From IMG/VR virus record IMGVR_UViG_3300025106_000004, positions 1 through 40,995 of that record: a stretch of 40,995 bases of DNA; one strand, written 5' to 3'. This document shows, in pieces, positions 25,126-32,073 of the stretch. Made by a program: the position numbers and the translations under genes. Below the pieces are notes generated by a model. That model ran no database searches. It was given only the letters and a program-made list of their open reading frames with translations, and was not told where the DNA came from. Position 1 is the first letter of the stretch; each line of letters starts with the position of its first letter. This stretch comes from a virus.

Positions 25126-26523
25126 TCAAACCCTCATTCGATAGGTGTCGTCGTCGTATTTTTTGGTCGGCTCGTCGTCATCGCCGGATATTTGTTCAGC
25201 GTCAGGGTTACGGCGGCGGCGCATGACCCCGTACCTGGTCGCGTCCCATGCGTGGTCTTCGGCGTCGGTGTCCACGTCCTCGGGGTTGTCGTCGGATGGC
25301 GGCAGGCTGGGCACGGTCCTGATCCAGTGCTTGCAGGTGGAAAAAACCTTCAGCCTGCCCTCGGACAGCAGGCGGATGATTTCCTGCGCGCCGTTGACCC
25401 TTGAACCCTTGGCGTTCCAGGCTTCCTGCCACTTCACGCCACCCTCGCGGAAAATCTGGCCGATTGAGCGGTCCGCACCGATCTTGGAGAAGATGGCCGG
25501 GTCCGCCAGGTTCAGGCGGTACTCGTAGCCCATGCGCTCGTCGTGTTCCTCGATGGCCCTGATCTTCCTGGCCACCTTGGCGGCATCCTCGCGGCTGCCC
25601 TCGTTGGGTTTTTCGCCGATGCCGTACAGCTCGCGCCAGATGTAGTGCACCCCGTCCGGGTCCACGGCCATCCAGTAGCAGGCATACGGACGGGCATAAC
25701 CCCAGTCCATGGACTTCCACACCTTCCAGGTCGAAGGGATCGGGAAGGGCTCAACGACATGGCGCTTGGCATCCCAGACGCCTTCCAGGAAGCTGCCGAC
25801 GTGGATGTCCCAGTCGCCATCGAGCCACGCCTTGCGTCGGTTCGGGTCTTTCAGGGCCTGGAGCGTTGCCAGGTAGTCCGGGTCATTGGCCAGCAGGACC
25901 TTGTTCTCGTAGATGCTGGAGCGGATGGCCACGCGCGGCTTCTGGCCATCGACGCGGATGACCTGGCCGGAAGGCACACCACCCTGGCCAAGTTGAAAAC
26001 GCTCCTTGACTGCGCCGTGACCCTTGCCGAATGGGTTGCAGGTCGCGCGCACCATGCGGGGCATGCCTGGGAAAGATGACCGGCAGGTCGAGTGCATGGC
26101 CTCGTAGAAGCCCAGGTCGCGCCAGTTGGTCAATTCCTCAAAACCAAGCCACGGGTATTCGTGGCCGTGGTAGTTCCAATAATCGTCCTCGCTCGCGCCG
26201 TAGCGGAAGAACAGCATTTCCCCAGTCGGCCACTCCCAGTAGTGCTCGGCCTTGTTGAACTTGGCTTCGGGGAAGAACTGGGTGAACCATCGCCTGGACT
26301 TGGCCACCACGTCCGCAAGCTGGGGGTAGGTCAGTCGGAAAAGGACGCCGCGCCAGTGCTGGCCAAAGCCTTTGCCGGTGTGCTGGGCAAATGTCATCAG
26401 CAGCGAGTCGGTCTTGCCGCCCCCGCGCGTGCCGTGCATCAGCGCCTCGAAGGTCGGGCACGTCAGGAATTGAAACTGCGCACCAGGCAGTGGAGCCCAG
26501 CGCGCCGTCAATCCTGCCTCCAT
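25126..26523 (-). CDS. Terminase large subunit (packaging ATPase/nuclease)
   Basis: The 465-residue motor has a Walker A GTRGGGKT (31-38), a Walker B-like strand WLGFEE with catalytic Glu at 129/130, and a C-terminal RNase H-like nuclease with DWGYARPYAC (first Asp) and EDHAWDATRYG (late Asp). It cuts concatemers and pumps DNA into the head via the portal. I chose ATG 26523, since an upstream TTG extension lacks support; this start overlaps the small membrane gene by 16 bases. The genes that follow are portal, scaffold and capsid. Confidence 0.9.
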   Translation of the reverse strand: MEAGLTARWAPLPGAQFQFLTCPTFEALMHGTRGGGKTDSLLMTFAQHTGKGFGQHWRGVLFRLTYPQLADVVAKSRRWFTQFFPEAKFNKAEHYWEWPTGEMLFFRYGASEDDYWNYHGHEYPWLGFEELTNWRDLGFYEAMHSTCRSSFPGMPRMVRATCNPFGKGHGAVKERFQLGQGGVPSGQVIRVDGQKPRVAIRSSIYENKVLLANDPDYLATLQALKDPNRRKAWLDGDWDIHVGSFLEGVWDAKRHVVEPFPIPSTWKVWKSMDWGYARPYACYWMAVDPDGVHYIWRELYGIGEKPNEGSREDAAKVARKIRAIEEHDERMGYEYRLNLADPAIFSKIGADRSIGQIFREGGVKWQEAWNAKGSRVNGAQEIIRLLSEGRLKVFSTCKHWIRTVPSLPPSDDNPEDVDTDAEDHAWDATRYGVMRRRRNPDAEQISGDDDEPTKKYDDDTYRMRV

Positions 26524-26636
26524 GCCTGGATGGCAGCGACCAGGTGCACAACCGGCACGCAAAACCCAGCAATGACCCCTGCAACAGCCATGAAGTCTTG
26601 ACGCGCCAGGAAATGGGCGAACATGTCGAGAATCAT
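26508..26636 (-). CDS. 42-residue membrane micro-protein between the terminase genes
   Basis: A very small gene starts at ATG 26636, overlapping the small-terminase stop as ATGA, with a strong AGGAGGGG site a few bases upstream. The product begins MILDMFAHFLARQDF and has one hydrophobic segment (about residues 16-36, MAVAGVIAGFCVPVVHLVAAI) and a polar end (QAWRQD). Translation runs into the large terminase start. It may only serve to couple terminase translation, or be a small holin-like or membrane-targeting protein. No homologue was recognised. Confidence 0.7.
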   Translation of the reverse strand: MILDMFAHFLARQDFMAVAGVIAGFCVPVVHLVAAIQAWRQD

Positions 26637-27241
26637 TGATTCCCCTCCTGGTGCTTGGCCATCATGGCTTCCCAGTCGGCCTCGTTCATCACGCCAGGCA
26701 CGACCAGCACACCCTTGGGAGCGGCAGGCACCAGGTCCTTGCCGTTGGCCCCGGTGATTTCCTGCTTTTTGACCAGGTAGCCCTTCAGCTCGGCCAGGAA
26801 TCGAAGCGCTCCCAGCTTGTCGTGGGTCTTGAGCTTGAGGCTCCCGCCCGTGGAGCTAAAAGATTCGCTCACCTCGGACACGGCTGCCGCCTGCTCGTCG
26901 GTCAGCTCTTCGCTGTCGAGCAGCTTTACTCCATTCGGCCCCCACCTCATCAGGTCACGCTGGTTGGCGAAGGCGATCTTCACCACCTCGGCGACGATCC
27001 GCTCGATCGTGACCTCGTTGGCTTCGGCCGCTTTCCCTCGAAGCTCTTGAATCCTTGCCTTTACCTTGTCGTCGGCTGCCAGGCGGCTCGCCTTCTCGTG
27101 GACGGTCTTGTCCTTCCACTTGCGCGACTGTGAAAACACCTGCCGGTACGCTTCGGCCTGGGACAACCCGGACGCGATGCCCGTGGCGAATGCCTCCTGC
27201 TTCGGGGTCAATGGCTTTTCAATCATGTACTTCTTGTTCAC
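26633..27241 (-). CDS. Terminase small subunit
   Basis: At 202 residues it opens with the small-terminase signature LTPKQEAFATGIASGLSQAEAYRQVF, an HTH that binds packaging sites. Next come KASRLAADDKVKARIQEL, a central coil-forming region (about 70-100) and a C-terminal tail for the large subunit. The order small then large terminase then portal is standard. A GTG at 27241 overlaps the previous stop (GTGA); ATG 27226 is an alternative start. Confidence 0.9.
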   Translation of the reverse strand: MNKKYMIEKPLTPKQEAFATGIASGLSQAEAYRQVFSQSRKWKDKTVHEKASRLAADDKVKARIQELRGKAAEANEVTIERIVAEVVKIAFANQRDLMRWGPNGVKLLDSEELTDEQAAAVSEVSESFSSTGGSLKLKTHDKLGALRFLAELKGYLVKKQEITGANGKDLVPAAPKGVLVVPGVMNEADWEAMMAKHQEGNQ

Positions 27242-27657
27242 TTCACCACCGCCCAGTCGGTGCTGTGATTCCGGTTGTCGTAATGGTGGCTGTTTAGCTT
27301 GACGAATGCCTGGTCTCGCCTGGTTGCACGTCTGGCTGCCTCCCGCTCGCGATCTGGCCTCATGTCGCTGGTCGATGTTGTGTATTTGGACCCTTGCAAA
27401 AACCTAAGCAACGCTAGGTCAGTCTCTGGGCCATGAGAAAACAAGCGATCCCCGATCTTTGGCAGGCGCTGGGCCATAAAGACACGGACTGGCACGTCCC
27501 ATGGCACCTTTAATGTCGCGCGAAGAAGATTGAAGTCTTCTGCTTTGCACCCAGTCATGTGATGGAACATAAGGAAACAACTACGAAGCGTCTTGCAGTC
27601 CCTCCAACCTCTGATAAGACAGGCGTCCCACACCTTTTGAGCTTCTTCATTGGTCAT
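27238..27657 (-). CDS. Unknown phage protein, 139 residues
   Basis: ATG 27657 overlaps the upstream stop as ATGA. The protein has a helical first half with several cysteines (CLIRGWRDCKTLRSCFLMFHHMTGC), a WDVPVRVFMAQRLPKIGDRLF middle and an Arg-rich end. Codon use is less GC-rich than its neighbours (many A/T third positions), which suggests a recent acquisition. No family was recognised. Confidence 0.6.
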   Translation of the reverse strand: MTNEEAQKVWDACLIRGWRDCKTLRSCFLMFHHMTGCKAEDFNLLRATLKVPWDVPVRVFMAQRLPKIGDRLFSHGPETDLALLRFLQGSKYTTSTSDMRPDREREAARRATRRDQAFVKLNSHHYDNRNHSTDWAVVK

Positions 27658-28097
27658 GTCCTGGTCCTTTCCCATTCCCGGCTGTGCTCGTCGTACATCA
27701 GGGCAGCGTCATCCACGACTTCAATCGGGGTCGCCTCGATGACCCGAGCGGCTGCACGCATCCCGCTCATGAGCGCACCACGGTCTAGGTCCGTGATGTC
27801 CGGGCGCTTGGCCAGGTCATCCAGGGCATTGACGCTGGCGCGCACGATGCGCATGTCTGGCTCGTCGCCCGTCCATCCCAGGTGAATCGCGCAGGCGCTG
27901 GCCACAAAGAACATCAGTGACCCATGGGCCAGCAGGCGCTCACGGTCCGCCCCCGTTATCGCGTGGAGCTGGGCGTTGACAGCCTCGGAATCCCACCTAG
28001 CGCGCGCTTCCTTGGCATCGGTCTTTCGCTTTGCTTCGGCCGCCTGCTTCATGAGCGGGTGCACCCCTATGGGCTTTCGGTGCGTTCGCTTTCTCAT
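27654..28097 (-). CDS. Unknown phage protein, 147 residues
   Basis: A Lys/Arg-rich start (MRKRTHRKPIG) is followed by helical segments (AEAKRKTDAKEARARWDSEAVNAQLHAITGADRERLL) and a hydrophobic patch (GSLMFFVASACAIHLGW). ATGA overlaps join it to both neighbours, between RusA and the terminase. It could be a late-gene regulator, but no HTH or antiterminator motif was identified. Confidence 0.6.
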   Translation of the reverse strand: MRKRTHRKPIGVHPLMKQAAEAKRKTDAKEARARWDSEAVNAQLHAITGADRERLLAHGSLMFFVASACAIHLGWTGDEPDMRIVRASVNALDDLAKRPDITDLDRGALMSGMRAAARVIEATPIEVVDDAALMYDEHSREWERTRT

Positions 28098-28630
28098 GCC
28101 TTACCCGTCCCGTCGCGGTAATACAGGGTCTTCCCCATGCGACTTGGCAGGGCGAGCGCGTCGTTTGCTCCTGGACGCCCGCTATACGGACGGAGCTCAG
28201 CTCCGTTGTAGTGCTGCCCGCTCGGCACGGTTGATCCGATGAGGGTCCGGCTTGTGGCAACTGTTGGGACGACGGTCTCCAGCGGAATCACAGTCACTTT
28301 GACCATGCCACCGATGTCGTCGGACACATCGAACGTGATGCGGAAGATGTTGTCATCCACCTTCAGCGCGTCAGCCAGGCCGTCGAGACCGGCCTTCATG
28401 CTGGCGATGAGGTTGTCCCAGTCGCGTCTGCGCTTGTCTGGCGGGTAAAACGCCAGGTGAACGCTGGCCGCCTTTGCGTTGCTCAAGGTATCGGCTGACA
28501 TTCCAGCCTTCTTGGCCAGAATCCAGCAGGCGTTGCGGTATGCCTTCTTGGCCCGATACAGTGCCATGTGGTGCATGTTCGCATTCGGGTTCAGCTCTTT
28601 TGGGGGCCATGGAAAAACTACTGTGGTCAT
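28094..28630 (-). CDS. rusA: RusA-family Holliday-junction resolvase
   Basis: The 178-residue protein contains the RusA signature: PPKELNPNANMHHMALYRAKKAY at the start, PPDKRRRDWDNLIASMKAGLDGLADALKVDDN at 63-94. Acidic residues D70 and D72 and the D92-D93 pair correspond to the known catalytic aspartates. It would cut Holliday junctions and branched DNA before packaging. Beyond about residue 115 it has an extra C-terminal stretch of some 60 residues, longer than usual RusA (about 120). It sits in a nin-like block with a Ref-like nuclease. Confidence 0.9.
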   Translation of the reverse strand: MTTVVFPWPPKELNPNANMHHMALYRAKKAYRNACWILAKKAGMSADTLSNAKAASVHLAFYPPDKRRRDWDNLIASMKAGLDGLADALKVDDNIFRITFDVSDDIGGMVKVTVIPLETVVPTVATSRTLIGSTVPSGQHYNGAELRPYSGRPGANDALALPSRMGKTLYYRDGTGKA

Positions 28631-28851
28631 ACTTCGATTTTTTGATCCGGCTCCTTCTCCGGCGGATATTTGGCTAATAGGTGTGGCTGGAGCGTCACCA
28701 GGTCATGGCGTGCACCACCATCCAGGCGCACGGTCAGGCGCTGGAAGTGATCCAACTTTGATTCGGCCCCTTTGTGCTTGATGACGGTCCCGATCCGTCC
28801 GGTCGGCGTCTGTACTCGGGTGCCCACTGGGAAGTCATCCATGTCCAACAT
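28627..28851 (-). CDS. Small beta-rich phage protein
   Basis: A 74-residue product (MLDMDDFPVGTRVQTPTGRIGT...) with a compact run of strands: PVGTRVQTPTGRIGTVIKHKG, then FQRLTVRLDGGARHDLVTLQPHLL. This recalls small SH3/KOW-like barrels, which often bind nucleic acid or protein. It overlaps RusA by four bases and starts five bases after the Ref-like gene stop; ATG 28842 is an alternative start. Function unknown. Confidence 0.55.
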   Translation of the reverse strand: MLDMDDFPVGTRVQTPTGRIGTVIKHKGAESKLDHFQRLTVRLDGGARHDLVTLQPHLLAKYPPEKEPDQKIEV

Positions 28852-28856
28852 CCGCT

Positions 28857-29129
28857 TCAAGCCGCCACCAGCCTTTCGACGGTGCGAGCGAGCGCGTCCA
28901 GCTCGTCGAGCTTGCGGATCGCCCAGGCCCGACGCTGGCCATGCAACCCCATCAGCGAGCCGGTATGGCAGGACTGGCACAGGGCCACGGACGTGAACCA
29001 CTGGCCTTGCTTGATTTCATGGCAGTCGCTGGGGCCTGGCTCGTCGCACACAGAGCACGGCAGCGCCTTCACGCGCTCGATGTGGCGCTTCTCGGCGACG
29101 GTCGGGGCTTTCTTGTTCTTCGACTGCAT
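28857..29129 (-). CDS. Ref-like HNH/zinc nuclease
   Basis: A 90-residue protein with two Cys pairs around an HNH-like core: LPCSVCDEPGPSDCHEIKQGQWF, VALCQSCHTGSLMGLHGQRRAW, then a Leu-rich helix. The CxxC-(pro-gly-pro-ser)-H-IKQGQ-LCxxCH-G-x-GLHGQ layout matches the recombination-enhancement (Ref, RecA-dependent) nuclease group found in phage nin regions. The usual second His is Glu here (CHE). ATG 29129 overlaps the previous stop by one base (TGATG). Confidence 0.7.
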   Translation of the reverse strand: MQSKNKKAPTVAEKRHIERVKALPCSVCDEPGPSDCHEIKQGQWFTSVALCQSCHTGSLMGLHGQRRAWAIRKLDELDALARTVERLVAA

Positions 29130-29581
29130 CAACCCCACCCCAAAATGACCTGCTCCAGCAGGTGATCGGCCGTCTCGCGGTCGAGCTGCGGGAGGATGTG
29201 ACGCAGTACCCCGTCGATGGCGGCCTCATAGAACCTGTCGAAGTCGTCCTGCTCCATGGACTCGTAGGCAATCGAGCGCGGCACCTGGATCAACTCGCCA
29301 GTGATCGGGTCAATGACCGGATCGGCGTAACCCGTCACCAACTTCACGGCGACCAGTGCCTTTTCCGGTGTGTCGTAGGTCTCGCTGTTCTCGGCGACGA
29401 GCTGGAGCAGCGCGAAGAGCTTGCGGTGATGCTGGCCGTTGCGCGGGCGAGCCCACTCCATGCGGACCCAGGTGCCGGGCTTCATCGTCTCCAACCGGCG
29501 GCGGAACTTCGCCCAGGCGTCCTGATCGGCCGGCGTCGATCCGCGCAGGCCCTTGTCCGTCTTGATGAGCAGGGCCTTCAT
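29129..29581 (-). CDS. DUF1367-family phage protein
   Basis: The 150-residue product from ATG 29581 (MKALLIKTDKGLRG) contains WVRMEWARPRNGQHHRKLFALLQLVAENSE and a later IAYESMEQDDFDRFYEAAIDGVLRHI stretch. This is the layout of DUF1367 proteins that sit near RusA in many phages. Its biochemical role is not known. The start is fixed by a four-base overlap with the next gene upstream; the longer frame is a run-through. Confidence 0.75.
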   Translation of the reverse strand: MKALLIKTDKGLRGSTPADQDAWAKFRRRLETMKPGTWVRMEWARPRNGQHHRKLFALLQLVAENSETYDTPEKALVAVKLVTGYADPVIDPITGELIQVPRSIAYESMEQDDFDRFYEAAIDGVLRHILPQLDRETADHLLEQVILGWG

Positions 29582-29787
29582 GCAGCCCCCTCGAACAGGT
29601 CCAGCGTCTGGGGGCGCTTCTGCTTCTCGATGCGACGGCGCTGCACAGGGAATACAAGCCCGCTCTTGCGCTGGGCCAGCGGCATCAGGCCGGCGCGCTG
29701 GGCGCACTTCGGGTCGACGGGAAGGCTTCCAATCAGCACGGCGGCCTGGTCCATGGGTCGGCCGCACAGGGCGCAGTACAACTTCAC
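29578..29787 (-). CDS. Small zinc-finger-like protein, 69 residues
   Basis: One CALC pair near the N-terminus and a Cys at about 28 (MKLYCALCGRPMDQAAV...PVDPKCAQRAGL), then a Lys/Arg-rich tail. A GTG at 29787 starts it, and an ATGA overlap links it to the DUF1367 gene. Small Cys-pair proteins of this kind are common in the nin region and are often DNA-binding. Function unknown. Confidence 0.6.
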   Translation of the reverse strand: MKLYCALCGRPMDQAAVLIGSLPVDPKCAQRAGLMPLAQRKSGLVFPVQRRRIEKQKRPQTLDLFEGAA

Positions 29788-29797
29788 AGCAGCCCCT

Positions 29798-30043
29798 TCA
29801 TCTGTCCGTAGGCGACTTCGCAGGCGCTAAGCGGCGTTTCGTCAATTCCTGGGCCACGCACGCCAGAACCTCGTCCCGGCCAGGCGCGCCCGGAAACCGG
29901 GCTATCGCGGCCAGCATCACGGACGCTTGTCTCTTGCTTGGGTGTGCCGACAGCACCAGACGCGCGCAGCACTCCAGGCATGCCAGGTGGTACGCCCCAC
30001 AGTGCCGCCGTTGTCTCGATGATTCGCACGCGGGGCATGTCAC
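29798..30043 (-). CDS. Small Cys-rich phage protein, 81 residues
   Basis: A GTG start overlapping the next gene's stop (GTGA) yields VTCPACESSRQRRHCGAYHLACLECCARL: two CxxC pairs plus an extra Cys, a zinc-finger spacing. A helix and an Arg-rich end follow. Another frame (ATG 30038 to 29784) competes, but its Gly/Pro/Arg-heavy translation without recognisable structure looks like a shadow. The choice is by composition and overlap, so moderate. Confidence 0.5.
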   Translation of the reverse strand: MTCPACESSRQRRHCGAYHLACLECCARLVLSAHPSKRQASVMLAAIARFPGAPGRDEVLACVAQELTKRRLAPAKSPTDR

Positions 30044-30417
30044 GCGACCTCCGCATCGGGCGGCGAAAAGTCCCAAGGGCAAGGACCGACCTGATCGAGA
30101 AGCGGCCCCTTGGCCTTTTCCGTCTCGTTGATGACTGCACGGACGGCATACCAGCCGTGGCATGGCCAGCCCTTGCGGTCGGCCTGATGGCACAGGAACG
30201 GGACGTTCTCGACGACCGCCTTCGCCACGTCCATCTGGGTCTGCAAGCAACCGTTCGGAACCGTCCCTGCCGTAAATGCGCAGGACTTACAGCGATCGTC
30301 AGGCTCATCCAGTGCGACGAGCTGAGAGCAAGCCTTGTCGGCAAGCCTGGCCATCGTTGCACCAAGCGCTCGACCCTCGGCGCTCACCCGCTTGTGGTCC
30401 TTTGTGGGGTCCGTCAT
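30040..30417 (-). CDS. Cys-containing phage protein, 125 residues
   Basis: An N-terminal charged helix is followed by DRCKSCAFTAGTVPNGCLQTQ, then FLCHQADRKGWPCHGWYAV and a C-terminal PWDF motif. The Cys spacing (C-x2-C-x10-C...C-x10-C) is a metal-binding pattern like those of phage nin-region proteins. ATGA overlaps join it to the replication gene upstream. A regulatory role is possible but unproven. Confidence 0.6.
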   Translation of the reverse strand: MTDPTKDHKRVSAEGRALGATMARLADKACSQLVALDEPDDRCKSCAFTAGTVPNGCLQTQMDVAKAVVENVPFLCHQADRKGWPCHGWYAVRAVINETEKAKGPLLDQVGPCPWDFSPPDAEVA

Positions 30418-31031
30418 GCAACCCCCTTCGGCATGGCCATGCGCCGGCGCAGACCTTCAATCAGCTCGCGGACCTTCTCGGGGTTCGCGGTCGCCTGGCC
30501 AGGTGCAGGCAGCGCCTCCATGCGCGGCGGTACCGACGGCAATTCACCCTTGGCCAGTTGCTCGTCCAGGATGCGGGTCCAACGTGCCTTCGCGCGGTCC
30601 CAGCTCGCCTGCCGCAGCTCCCATGAGCCGAACTCCACGGCGGCCCAGTAAATGGCCGGCTTGCTCCAGGTGTCCGTGCCGTTGTCGCGCTCGCGCATCT
30701 GGCGCACGGCCTCGATGAACGCGGCTTCATGGTCCATCGGCGGGTTGCACAGCTTCAGGAATTCGGTAAGCGACGGCGGCCAGTCGAAGCGTTTGCGGCA
30801 CTGGCGCACGGCCTCGGCCACCTGCTGGAGCGTGATGCCCTCGTCGGCAAACGCGTCCGCCCATGCCTCGCGCCAGTTCAGGATCGAGTCAGAGCTGGGA
30901 AATGCAGAGCGCCAGCGTTGTGGGTACATCCCGTCAAGGCGGTTGAACAGGTGGTCCATCGGCGAAAGCTCGCGGTCACCGATTACGCGAATCTCAAGCC
31001 ACGCGTTGCGCGGCAACGTCAATGACGACAT
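30414..31031 (-). CDS. Replication protein P-like helicase loader
   Basis: The 205-residue product from ATG 31031 has a central region with WREAWADAFADEGITLQQVAEAVRQCRKRFDWPPSLTEFLKLC, resembling the helicase-recruiting P-like proteins of lambdoid phages. The LRRRMAMPKGVA C-terminus fits. It follows the DUF1376 initiator, as P follows O in lambda, and overlaps it by 38 bases. It would load host DnaB at the phage origin. The match is by pattern, not search. Confidence 0.6.
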   Translation of the reverse strand: MSSLTLPRNAWLEIRVIGDRELSPMDHLFNRLDGMYPQRWRSAFPSSDSILNWREAWADAFADEGITLQQVAEAVRQCRKRFDWPPSLTEFLKLCNPPMDHEAAFIEAVRQMRERDNGTDTWSKPAIYWAAVEFGSWELRQASWDRAKARWTRILDEQLAKGELPSVPPRMEALPAPGQATANPEKVRELIEGLRRRMAMPKGVA

Positions 31032-31788
31032 GCGCAGCCTCCTTCCTGCTGTTGACGTAGGCCACGGGGTCGAACTTCGTGGGGCGAGCTGGTGCACCGG
31101 CAGCGGGTTGACTGACCCACTCGGCCTTGAAGCCCTGCCAGCCACGGGCGCAGCACATCGCCAGCGCATCGGCCAGCGTCATGCCAGCCTTGATGGCTTC
31201 GCGCTCAATGCCATCCAGGGCGGTGGCGGTCAGCGGTGCGCGCTTGGCCTTGCGTATCGCCTGGAAGTCGGACCACACCGAATCACTCACACCTTCAGGC
31301 TTCACCACAGCGGGCTTGCCCCGCTTGGCGCTTGCGCCTGTATTTGTATTTACTGGTGTTGGTGTTGGTGTTGGTGTTGGTGGCATTGCATCGGCATCGG
31401 TTTTTGATGCCGTGGCATCGTCTTCGTCATGCCGTGGCATTGCCGGTGCATTGCCGGGTTCTTGTTGCGGCTTGTGCCAGCGCTTGTTTGCCTTCTCGCG
31501 CTGCTTCTGTTGCTTCTCGCGCATGGCGATGATTTCGGCATCGGCGCGGCCATTGATCCAGCCGTCGGGCGTCAGCTCGAAGAACTCGCCCAGCACGGTC
31601 TCGACCGCTTCACGTTGGCTGTCCGTGGTGGCCAGCACCAGGCGGCACACGGCGCGCAGCTCGCTTGGCAGCGGCTTTTCGTTCGTGTAGTAGGTGTCCA
31701 GCAACCTCCGATAGGCAGCGTCTTCTTCCCAGCTCAAGTGCCTGGTGGCACTGAGGTAGTCGCCAATGTGAAACGGGTAGTAGTTCAC
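30994..31788 (-). CDS. Replication initiator, DUF1376 family
   Basis: The 264-residue protein opens with MNYYPFHIGDYLSATRHLSWEEDAAYRRLLDTYYTNEKPLP, the hallmark of DUF1376 replication proteins, with a winged-helix N-terminus. A Lys/Gln-rich coil follows at about 85-105, then a low-complexity linker at about 120-150 (PTPTPTPTP) and a C-terminal helical domain. The start is GTG at 31788. The linker-coding DNA carries clustered repeats that may be the replication origin, as in lambda O. It is the first large gene after the Cro-like gene. Confidence 0.8.
   Translation of the reverse strand: MNYYPFHIGDYLSATRHLSWEEDAAYRRLLDTYYTNEKPLPSELRAVCRLVLATTDSQREAVETVLGEFFELTPDGWINGRADAEIIAMREKQQKQREKANKRWHKPQQEPGNAPAMPRHDEDDATASKTDADAMPPTPTPTPTPVNTNTGASAKRGKPAVVKPEGVSDSVWSDFQAIRKAKRAPLTATALDGIEREAIKAGMTLADALAMCCARGWQGFKAEWVSQPAAGAPARPTKFDPVAYVNSRKEAAHVVIDVAAQRVA
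31355..31440. repeat. Candidate replication origin in the initiator gene
   Basis: A hexamer run (GGTGTT)4 at 31355-31378 is followed by two perfect copies of the palindrome ATGCCGTGGCAT (31407-31418 and 31429-31440), centred 22 bp apart, with further GGCAT-G copies between and beyond (near 31382, 31393 and 31436). Iterons inside the initiator gene are the lambda arrangement. Origin function is inferred. Confidence 0.5.
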
Positions 31789-31791
31789 CGC

Positions 31792-31995
31792 TCAGGCTCT
31801 TTCTGCCTGGCGGCGCGGAGTTGCCTTCTGGTCCTTCAAACGGGTCTTGGCGGCGATGACGCGATCCGCGATCCTTGGTGAAAGAACGTCTGGCCATTTA
31901 TGAACGGCCTGGACCGTGCATCCAATCGCCATCGCTGCGCTTTTGACTGAGCCGCCCAGCATGGCGATGGCTTCTGTCTTGGTTGTGTGCTTCAT
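31792..31995 (-). CDS. Cro-like / YdaS-type DNA-binding protein
   Basis: At 67 residues (from ATG 31995) it contains an HTH: AIAMLGGSVKSAAMAIGCTVQAVHKWPDVLSPRIADRVIAA, with the Cro/YdaS-type AV-KW end of the recognition helix. It is the first gene of the long leftward operon, directly opposite cI. It should repress the divergent cI promoter and govern the lytic switch. The predicted promoter places the transcript start within a base or so of the ATG, so its mRNA may be leaderless. Confidence 0.8.
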   Translation of the reverse strand: MKHTTKTEAIAMLGGSVKSAAMAIGCTVQAVHKWPDVLSPRIADRVIAAKTRLKDQKATPRRQAERA

Positions 31996-32002
31996 GAACT
32001 TG

Positions 32003-32031
32003 ATTAAACCATAGTTCAGGAGTAAAAGCAA
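32003..32031 (-). promoter_or_regulatory. PR-type promoter for the leftward (replication/late) operon
   Basis: On the minus strand, -35 TTGCTT (32031-32026), a 17-bp spacer and -10 TTTAAT (32008-32003). Transcription would begin around 31996, at the Cro-like ATG. Operators at 32030-32039 and 32007-32016 overlap the outer two bases of the -35 and -10, so repressor binding would block it. No ribosome site separates promoter and ATG. Confidence 0.75.
32007..32016. promoter_or_regulatory. Operator AACCATAGTT
   Basis: A near-palindromic 10-mer of consensus AACYATRGTT. Five copies were found, all in the two switch regions. This one overlaps the -10 of the leftward promoter and is centred 23 bp from the next, the same distance as in the right-hand pair. 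Confidence 0.75.
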
Positions 32032-32039
32032 CCATTGTT
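32030..32039. promoter_or_regulatory. Operator AACCATTGTT
   Basis: Second copy of the repressor-site family, overlapping the -35 of the leftward promoter. It differs from the consensus at one position, perhaps a lower-affinity site. Confidence 0.7.
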
Positions 32040-32063
32040 CAATCCCTACAGGTTACGATAGAC

Positions 32064-32073
32064 AACTATGGTT
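32064..32073. promoter_or_regulatory. Operator AACTATGGTT overlapping the cI start codon
   Basis: Third copy, containing the ATG of cI (32068-32070). Binding here could autoregulate cI or let the Cro-like protein shut it off. No ribosome site precedes cI; a TACGAT hexamer (32054-32059) would give a start at or near the ATG, so cI may be leaderless as in lambda maintenance transcripts. Confidence 0.6.

Noticed and set aside
29784-30038. Alternative minus-strand frame of 84 residues overlapping the Cys-rich gene
   Set aside because: Gly/Pro/Arg-heavy translation with no structure, whereas the other frame has a regular CxxC pattern; not fully excluded because its end also overlaps the next start.
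31341-31390. Hexamer repeats as a short CRISPR array
   Set aside because: The units are six bases with no spacers; they encode Pro-Thr within a gene.
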